From the NCBI GenBank assembly GCA_002297645.1, contig DBMH01000341.1, positions 1 to 11,314 on the forward strand: a stretch of DNA of 11,314 nt. Direction: 5' to 3'. This document shows, piece after piece, positions 7,644 through 11,314 of the stretch; position 1 is the first letter of the stretch, and the number at the start of each line of letters is the position of its first letter. Source of the DNA: Rhodanobacteraceae bacterium UBA703 (lineage in GTDB: Bacteria > Pseudomonadota > Gammaproteobacteria > Xanthomonadales > Rhodanobacteraceae). Below the pieces are notes generated by a model that was not told where the DNA came from, did no database searches, and was given only the letters and a program-made list of their open reading frames with translations. The position numbers and the translations under genes were made by a program.

Positions 7644-8642
7644 TCAGTACTTCAGCAGCGCCGAAGACCAGGTGAAGCCGCCGCCGAAAGCCTCCAGCAG
7701 CACGGTCTGGCCGCGCTGCACGCGGCCGGAACGCACCGCTTCGTCGAGCGCGAGCGGCACGGAGCCGGACGAGGTGTTGCCGTGGCGATCGACGGTGACG
7801 ATGACCCGGTCCATCGACAGTTTCAGGCGCTTGGCGGTCGCCTCGATGATGCGCAGGTTGGCCTGGTGCGGAATCAGCCAGTCGACCTGCGACTCGTCCA
7901 TGCCGGCCGCTTCGAGCGTCTCGCCGACGATGCGGTCGAGCGTCTTCACCGCGACCTTGAACACCTCGTTGCCGGTCATCATCACGCGGATGCCGTGGTT
8001 CGGCTCTTCCTCGTTGAAGCCCGCGGAAACGCCGACCGGGTTGTACAGCAGGTGCTTGTAGGCCCCATCGGCATGAAGCTTGGTGGTCAGGATGCCGGGC
8101 TCGTCCGAAGCCTCCAGCACCACGGCGCCCGCACCGTCGCCGAACAGCACGCAGGTCGATCGGTCGGTCCAGTCGAGCATGCGCGAGAGCGTTTCCGCCC
8201 CGACCACCAGCGCCTTCTTCGCCTGGCCGCTGCGGATGAACTGGTCGGCGATGCCGAGCGCGTACATGAAGCCCGAACAGGCCGCATTGACGTCGAACGC
8301 GGCGCAACCGTTCGCACCGAGACGATGCTGCAGCAGGCAGGCGGTCGACGGGAAGATGATGTCGGGCGTGGTCGTGCCGAGCACGATCAGGTCGAGGTCG
8401 CTGCCCTTGATGCCGGCGGCGTCGAGCGCATGCGTGGCCGCGTAGAACGCCAGGTCGCCAGTGGTCTCGCCGTCGGCGGCGCGGCGGCGCTCACGGATAC
8501 CCGTGCGCGAGGCGATCCATTCGTCGGTGGTGTCGACGACCTTCTCGAGGTCGGCGTTGGTGACGATCTTTTCCGGCAGATAGCTGCCGGTGCCGGCGAT
8601 GCGTGAGTAGATCAGGGCCGTTCTCCCGGCAACAGAAAGCAC
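7644..8642 (-). CDS. fabH: 3-oxoacyl-ACP synthase III (KAS III)
   Basis: FabH starts fatty acid synthesis by condensing acetyl-CoA (or another short acyl-CoA) with malonyl-ACP. Counted from the GTG at 8642 it has 332 residues. The Cys-His-Asn triad is C122 (in AACSGF), H259 (in PHQAN) and N289 (in HGNTSSGS). GIRERR (48-53) and the FGGGFTWSS end are typical. The start is doubtful. Homology begins at IYSRIAGTGSYLPE (residue 11), and a CTG at 8615 just before it has GGGAGA with a 6-base spacer; that form has 323 residues, closer to E. coli FabH (317). The GTG gives 9 extra residues and has only a weak GGGG upstream. The gene directly follows rpmF; E. coli has plsX in between. Confidence 0.96.
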   Translation of the reverse strand: MLSVAGRTALIYSRIAGTGSYLPEKIVTNADLEKVVDTTDEWIASRTGIRERRRAADGETTGDLAFYAATHALDAAGIKGSDLDLIVLGTTTPDIIFPSTACLLQHRLGANGCAAFDVNAACSGFMYALGIADQFIRSGQAKKALVVGAETLSRMLDWTDRSTCVLFGDGAGAVVLEASDEPGILTTKLHADGAYKHLLYNPVGVSAGFNEEEPNHGIRVMMTGNEVFKVAVKTLDRIVGETLEAAGMDESQVDWLIPHQANLRIIEATAKRLKLSMDRVIVTVDRHGNTSSGSVPLALDEAVRSGRVQRGQTVLLEAFGGGFTWSSALLKY

Positions 8643-8680
8643 GCCGCCCCGGCCCGACCGCGACGGCGAATCCGATGGAC

Positions 8681-8709
8681 CGACGGCCGCGCATGGGCGG
8701 CGGCCGTCG
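8681..8709 (-). other. Perfect 10-bp hairpin between rpmF and fabH
   Basis: CGACGGCCGC (8709-8700 on the minus strand) pairs perfectly with GCGGCCGTCG (8690-8681) over a 9-base loop, 12 bases after the rpmF stop. No T-run follows, so it is not a canonical terminator. It could protect the 3' end of a short yceD-rpmF message or reduce read-through into fabH. Confidence 0.6.
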
Positions 8710-8721
8710 CGGACGCGAGGA

Positions 8722-8916
8722 TCAGTCCTCTTCGCGGACCGACGTCTTCGAGTCGATGACCTTCTTGCCGCGGTAGTAGCCGTCCTTGGTCACGTGGTGA
8801 CGGATGTGCACTTCGCCCGAGGTCGGATCGGTAGCGAGCTGCTTGGCCGTCAGCGCATCGTGCGAACGACGCATGCCGCGGCGGGACGGGGTTTTACGAC
8901 TCTTGGCAACTGCCAT
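8722..8916 (-). CDS. rpmF: 50S ribosomal protein L32
   Basis: L32 is a small basic protein of the large ribosomal subunit. The 64 residues include the conserved RRGMRRSHDAL (12-22) and the HLRHH-like segment HIRHHVTKDGYYRGKKV (37-53). There are no cysteines, so it lacks the zinc ribbon found in many other bacterial L32 proteins, as in E. coli. The acidic tail SVREED is a little longer than in E. coli L32 (57 residues). The ATG at 8916 has GGAGAG close upstream; an in-frame ATG at 8928 is less likely because the family begins MAV. It is 64 bases downstream of yceD, and the two are normally co-transcribed. Confidence 0.98.
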   Translation of the reverse strand: MAVAKSRKTPSRRGMRRSHDALTAKQLATDPTSGEVHIRHHVTKDGYYRGKKVIDSKTSVREED

Positions 8917-8942
8917 GACACTCTCCAATGGTGGTTCGAAAT

Positions 8943-8959
8943 GGCACGTCCTTCGTGCC
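8943..8959 (-). other. Small hairpin in the rpmF leader
   Basis: GGCACG and CGTGCC form a perfect 6-bp stem with a 5-base loop (AAGGA on the minus strand), in the 64-base gap between yceD and rpmF. The loop lies about 30 bases upstream of the rpmF start. It could be an RNA processing or regulatory element of the L32 message; the sequence alone does not say. Confidence 0.35.
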
Positions 8960-8980
8960 GGAGCGATCCCACGGACCGCT

Positions 8981-9487
8981 TCAATGTTTCTTCAACGCGC
9001 CCAGCACCGCGAACGGATTCGGACGTTCCTCTTCGACGGCGGCCCCGGCGGGCGCATCGCTCCAGTCGAGCGGCGCTCCCGGCTTCGACGGCACCACCGG
9101 CAGCGCGAGGATCAGTTCGTCCTCGACGACGCCGGCGAGATCGAGCTGGCCGTCCGGCACGAGCAGCGGCTCGTAGCCCTCCGGCAGCGACGCCTCCTGG
9201 TCCTCGCGTGCGATCAGGCCCAGACGCTGGTCGATCGCCACGGGCAGCACGAAGACGTCGAGCGTGCGCTGGCACACCAGCGGCAAACCGGCCTCGACGC
9301 GCAACGCGACGAAGGAGATGCCGAAAGCATCCTTGCCGAATTCGATCGCATAGCGCGCCTCGCCCTCGTCCGCCGCGAGGCTGTCGCGCAGGCGGTGCAT
9401 CGAGGCCAAGGGCAACGAACCCTCGTAGGTCCTCCGCGCCTGTACCTGGCGCGCAACATCCACGCTTTCTGGCAGGGCGGTCGACAT
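8981..9487 (-). CDS. yceD: YceD/DUF177 family protein (23S rRNA accumulation)
   Basis: YceD family proteins are needed for normal 23S rRNA accumulation in E. coli and plants; the molecular action is not settled. It has 168 residues. The family core VCQRTLDVF (71-79) holds C72; the second cysteine of the common CxRC motif is threonine here. An acidic stretch VEDELILALPVVP (121-133) and the C-terminal PNPFAVLGALKK (156-167) match E. coli YceD closely. The ATG at 9487 has no Shine-Dalgarno, and a strong promoter places the transcript start about 3 bases before it, so the message may be almost leaderless. It is first in the cluster, upstream of rpmF, and divergent from maf, as in E. coli. Confidence 0.93.
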   Translation of the reverse strand: MSTALPESVDVARQVQARRTYEGSLPLASMHRLRDSLAADEGEARYAIEFGKDAFGISFVALRVEAGLPLVCQRTLDVFVLPVAIDQRLGLIAREDQEASLPEGYEPLLVPDGQLDLAGVVEDELILALPVVPSKPGAPLDWSDAPAGAAVEEERPNPFAVLGALKKH

Positions 9488-9496
9488 GGGCGCGCG

Positions 9497-9525
9497 ATGG
9501 TAGGTGCGGACCCCTGCCCTGTCAA
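9497..9525 (-). promoter_or_regulatory. Main promoter of the yceD-rpmF-fab cluster
   Basis: A perfect TTGACA (9525-9520) is followed after exactly 17 bases by TACCAT (9502-9497), 4 of 6 matches to the -10 box. The expected transcript start is near 9490, only about 3 bases before the yceD ATG. It is the best sigma70-type match I found in the window. Confidence 0.8.
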
Positions 9526-9564
9526 CCGGAACTGGCTGCGCCGAGCCCATCCGCGGCGCTCGGG

Positions 9565-9593
9565 CTGACGGGAAGGGACGGACATGCTATCCA
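9565..9593 (+). promoter_or_regulatory. Possible extended -10 promoter of maf
   Basis: CTGACG (9565-9570, 4 of 6) is followed after 17 bases by TATCCA (9588-9593, 3 of 6), preceded by the extended -10 element TGC (9585-9587). The expected start is near 9600, at the maf ATG itself. The boxes are weak, so confidence is low. Confidence 0.35.
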
Positions 9594-9600
9594 CTGGGTC

Positions 9601-10191
9601 ATGACCGCACACCCCGAACTCGTCCTCGCCTCCACCTCGCCCTACCGGCGCGAACTGCTGTCCCGCCTCGGCCTGCCCTTCCTCGCCGTCGCCCCCGGAG
9701 TCGACGAATCCCCCTTGCCGGACGAGGCCCCGCGAGCGCTGGCCCTGCGGCTCGCCCGGGCGAAGGCGGAAGCGGTCGCCGCACGGCACCCCGGCACGCT
9801 CGTCATCGGCAGCGACCAGGTCGCGGAGCTCGACGGCCACGCGCTCGGCAAACCCGGGACGCCGGCCGCCGCCGAGGCGCAACTGGCCGCCTGTTCCGGC
9901 CGCTGCGTCGATTTCCATACCGCGCTCTGCGTCGTGGACACGCGAGGCGGCCACGCCGTCGCCACGGCCGCGATCGACCGGACCCGCGTCGTGTTCCGTC
10001 CCCTGGAAACCGCCGAGATCCGACGCTATCTGGAAGCCGAGCAGCCGTTCGATTGCGCCGGCAGCTTCAAGTGCGAAGGACTCGGCATCATCTTGTTCGA
10101 TCGCATCGAGAACGACGACCCGACGGCGTTGATCGGCCTGCCCCTGATCGCCCTGTCGCGGCTGCTGCGCGCCGCCGGCGTCGTGCTCTGA
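9601..10191 (+). CDS. maf: Maf family nucleotide pyrophosphatase, YceF type
   Basis: Maf proteins hydrolyse non-canonical or modified nucleoside triphosphates to monophosphates; the YceF group prefers m7GTP. The 196 residues begin with LVLASTSPYRRELL (7-20), the phosphate-binding SxSPxR motif. VDES (34-37), GSDQV (70-74, with the catalytic-type D72), GKPGT (83-87) and FDCAGSFKCEGLGI (150-163) follow. FDCAGSFKCEG closely resembles HCAGSFKSEG in E. coli YceF and separates it from the dTTP/UTP-specific YhdE group. It is divergent from yceD, as in E. coli. The start codon lacks a clear Shine-Dalgarno. GGAAGGGA (9571-9578) is instead spaced for a 6-codon frame (ATG at 9584) that ends in TGA overlapping the maf ATG. 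Confidence 0.95.
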   Translation: MTAHPELVLASTSPYRRELLSRLGLPFLAVAPGVDESPLPDEAPRALALRLARAKAEAVAARHPGTLVIGSDQVAELDGHALGKPGTPAAAEAQLAACSGRCVDFHTALCVVDTRGGHAVATAAIDRTRVVFRPLETAEIRRYLEAEQPFDCAGSFKCEGLGIILFDRIENDDPTALIGLPLIALSRLLRAAGVVL

Positions 10192-10232
10192 TTCGCGGAA
10201 CTTCGCGACCGGCATCCCGTCCCATTCCACTC

Positions 10233-10250
10233 GGCGACGCCGTCGCCTTT
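10233..10250 (+). terminator. Weak terminator-like hairpin after maf
   Basis: GGCGAC (10233-10238) pairs with GTCGCC (10242-10247) over a 3-base loop and is followed by only TTT. The stem is 6 bp and the U-run short, so any termination would be weak. It sits in the 118-base gap between maf and moxR. Confidence 0.3.
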
Positions 10251-10268
10251 CGCATCCGGTGCACTCGC

Positions 10269-10274
10269 TACACT
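10269..10274 (+). promoter_or_regulatory. Likely -10 box for the moxR operon
   Basis: TACACT (4 of 6) in the context GCTACACTGCG, with a predicted start near 10281 and a leader of about 29 bases holding GGGA 5 bases before the moxR ATG. A convincing -35 is not visible; TTTCGC lies at 10248-10253 with a short 15-base spacer. Confidence 0.4.
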
Positions 10275-10309
10275 GCGACCGATCTCGTCCATTGCCCTCC
10301 GGGAACTCC

Positions 10310-11263
10310 ATGATCGAATCGACGAAGACCCCTGCCCCGGCCGACTTGCGCGATTCGCTCGCGCGCGCGATCGCCCAGGTCAATACGGTCGTGCTCGGCA
10401 AGCGGCGCGAGGTCCGGCTCGCCTTCGTCTGCCTCCTCGCTGGCGGGCACCTGCTGATCGAGGACCTGCCCGGCGTGGGCAAGACAACGCTGGCGCATGC
10501 GCTCGCGGCCACGCTCGGACTCGGTTTCCAGCGCGTGCAGTTCACTTCCGACCTGCTGCCCTCGGACATCACCGGCGTGGGTATCTACGATCGCGAAGCC
10601 GGCCGCTTCAAGTTCCACCCGGGACCGCTGTTCACGCAACTGCTGCTCGCCGACGAGATCAACCGCGGCATGCCGAAGACGCAGGGCGCCCTGCTCGAGG
10701 CCATGGCCGAGGAGCAGGTCACGGTCGATGGCGTCACGCATCGGCTGCCGCCGCCGTTCTTCGTCGTCGCCACGCAGAATCCACTCGACTTCGCGGGCAC
10801 GTATCCGCTGCCCGACTCGCAGCTCGACCGCTTCATGCTGCGCATGAGCCTCGGCTACCCGGACCGCAACGCCGAACTGGCGATGCTCGCGTCCGCGGAC
10901 CGCCGCAGCGTGCTCGACGCGCTGACATCCTGCCTCGCGCCGGAGCACATCCTCGAGCTGCGCCAGGCCTGCACGAGAGTGCTGGCCAGTCCCGCGCTGA
11001 TCGCCTACGTGCAGTCCCTGCTCGATGCCAGCCGCCGCCATGCCGACATCCGCATCGGACTGTCGCCGCGAGCGGGATTGGCCCTGCTCGCCTCTGCCCG
11101 CGCCCATGCCCTGCTCGCGGGGCGGGGGCACGTGCTGCCGGAAGACGTGCAGGCCGTGTTCCCCTTCGTCGCCGCCCACCGCCTGACCCCCGGCGCGAGC
11201 GCGCGCGTCGATCGCGACCGGCTGGCGCTGCAACTGCTCGAAGCGACGCCGATCGCGGGATGA
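10310..11263 (+). CDS. MoxR family AAA+ ATPase
   Basis: MoxR ATPases are chaperone-like AAA+ proteins that, with DUF58 and von Willebrand factor A partners, mature or activate protein complexes or respond to envelope stress; the client here is unknown. The 317 residues show Walker A LPGVGKTT (53-60), Walker B LLLADEIN (111-118), the family signature NRGMPKTQGALLEAM (118-132), sensor 1 VVATQNP (152-158), GTYPLPDSQLDRF (163-175) and sensor 2 GLSPRAG (250-256) ahead of the small helical lid domain. The ATG at 10310 has GGGA just upstream. The stop overlaps the next start (ATGA), the usual moxR-DUF58 layout. It probably belongs to a separate operon continuing to the right, unrelated to the fab cluster. 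Confidence 0.95.
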   Translation: MIESTKTPAPADLRDSLARAIAQVNTVVLGKRREVRLAFVCLLAGGHLLIEDLPGVGKTTLAHALAATLGLGFQRVQFTSDLLPSDITGVGIYDREAGRFKFHPGPLFTQLLLADEINRGMPKTQGALLEAMAEEQVTVDGVTHRLPPPFFVVATQNPLDFAGTYPLPDSQLDRFMLRMSLGYPDRNAELAMLASADRRSVLDALTSCLAPEHILELRQACTRVLASPALIAYVQSLLDASRRHADIRIGLSPRAGLALLASARAHALLAGRGHVLPEDVQAVFPFVAAHRLTPGASARVDRDRLALQLLEATPIAG

Positions 11264-11314
11264 ACGCGACCGTCGCCGGCCTGCGCACGCGCCTGCTCGC
11301 CACGGCCGAGCGCC
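11260..11314 (+). CDS. Start of a probable DUF58 protein (cut by window edge)
   Basis: Eighteen codons are visible from an ATG that overlaps the moxR stop as ATGA. The peptide begins MNATVAGLRTRLLATAER. The RLxxxAER pattern resembles N-termini of DUF58 proteins next to moxR in related bacteria. The identification rests mainly on position, because moxR is nearly always followed by a DUF58 gene. Confidence 0.65.
   Translation, partial: MNATVAGLRTRLLATAER

Noticed and set aside
10192..10309. A small gene or RNA in the maf-moxR gap
   Set aside because: Only a weak hairpin and a -10-like box are visible in 118 bases; no frame has a ribosome site and no known RNA fold was recognised.
9214..10572. 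452-codon minus-strand frame running over maf and into moxR
   Set aside because: It is antisense to Maf and the start of MoxR, both with intact motifs, and overlaps yceD in another frame. No domain is seen.

Overview
The window is chromosomal housekeeping DNA from a GC-rich gammaproteobacterium. Protein sequences (E. coli-like YceD, Maf/YceF, FabH, FabG, MltG, Tmk) and the gene order yceD-rpmF-fabH-fabD-fabG-acpP-fabF-pabB-mltG-tmk-holB, with a divergent maf and a MoxR/DUF58 operon beyond it, suggest the Xanthomonadales (Lysobacterales), possibly Rhodanobacteraceae. That placement is inferred from gene order and composition, not from a marker-gene tree. I see no tRNA, rRNA, CRISPR array, phage gene, transposase or toxin-antitoxin pair. 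No stretch over about 220 bases lacks a gene.

Minus-strand block (9525 down to 1). A strong sigma70-type promoter at 9497-9525 drives yceD, rpmF, fabH, a small unassigned membrane-protein gene, fabD, fabG, acpP, fabF, pabB, mltG, tmk and holB (cut by the left edge). The products cover 23S rRNA/L32 supply, initiation of type II fatty acid synthesis (FabH), malonyl transfer (FabD), reduction (FabG), the acyl carrier (AcpP), elongation (FabF), folate precursor synthesis (PabB), peptidoglycan chain termination (MltG), dTDP supply (Tmk) and the replication clamp loader (HolB). So envelope growth, ribosome assembly and DNA replication are linked in one cluster. Compared with E. coli, plsX is missing between rpmF and fabH, pabC is missing between fabF and mltG, and pabB sits in the pabC slot.

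Regulation inside the block. The acpP gene is set apart. It has a probable promoter and unusual inverted repeats upstream, and a textbook Rho-independent terminator between acpP and fabF. This would allow a short, abundant acpP transcript while the other fab genes depend on read-through. Many junctions are 4-bp ATGA/GTGA overlaps (small gene-fabD, mltG-tmk, tmk-holB), implying translational coupling.

Plus-strand block (9601 to the right edge). maf (YceF type) is divergent from yceD across a 113-bp region. It is followed by a moxR-type AAA+ ATPase gene overlapping by ATGA the start of what is probably a DUF58 gene, cut by the right edge.

No new multi-gene system is evident. The most interesting items are the 83-residue two-helix membrane protein coupled to fabD, the terminator isolating acpP, the near-leaderless yceD promoter, the PabB with an anthranilate-synthase-like PIAGT motif, the likely CTG start of fabH, and a REP-like inverted pair in the fabG-fabD gap.
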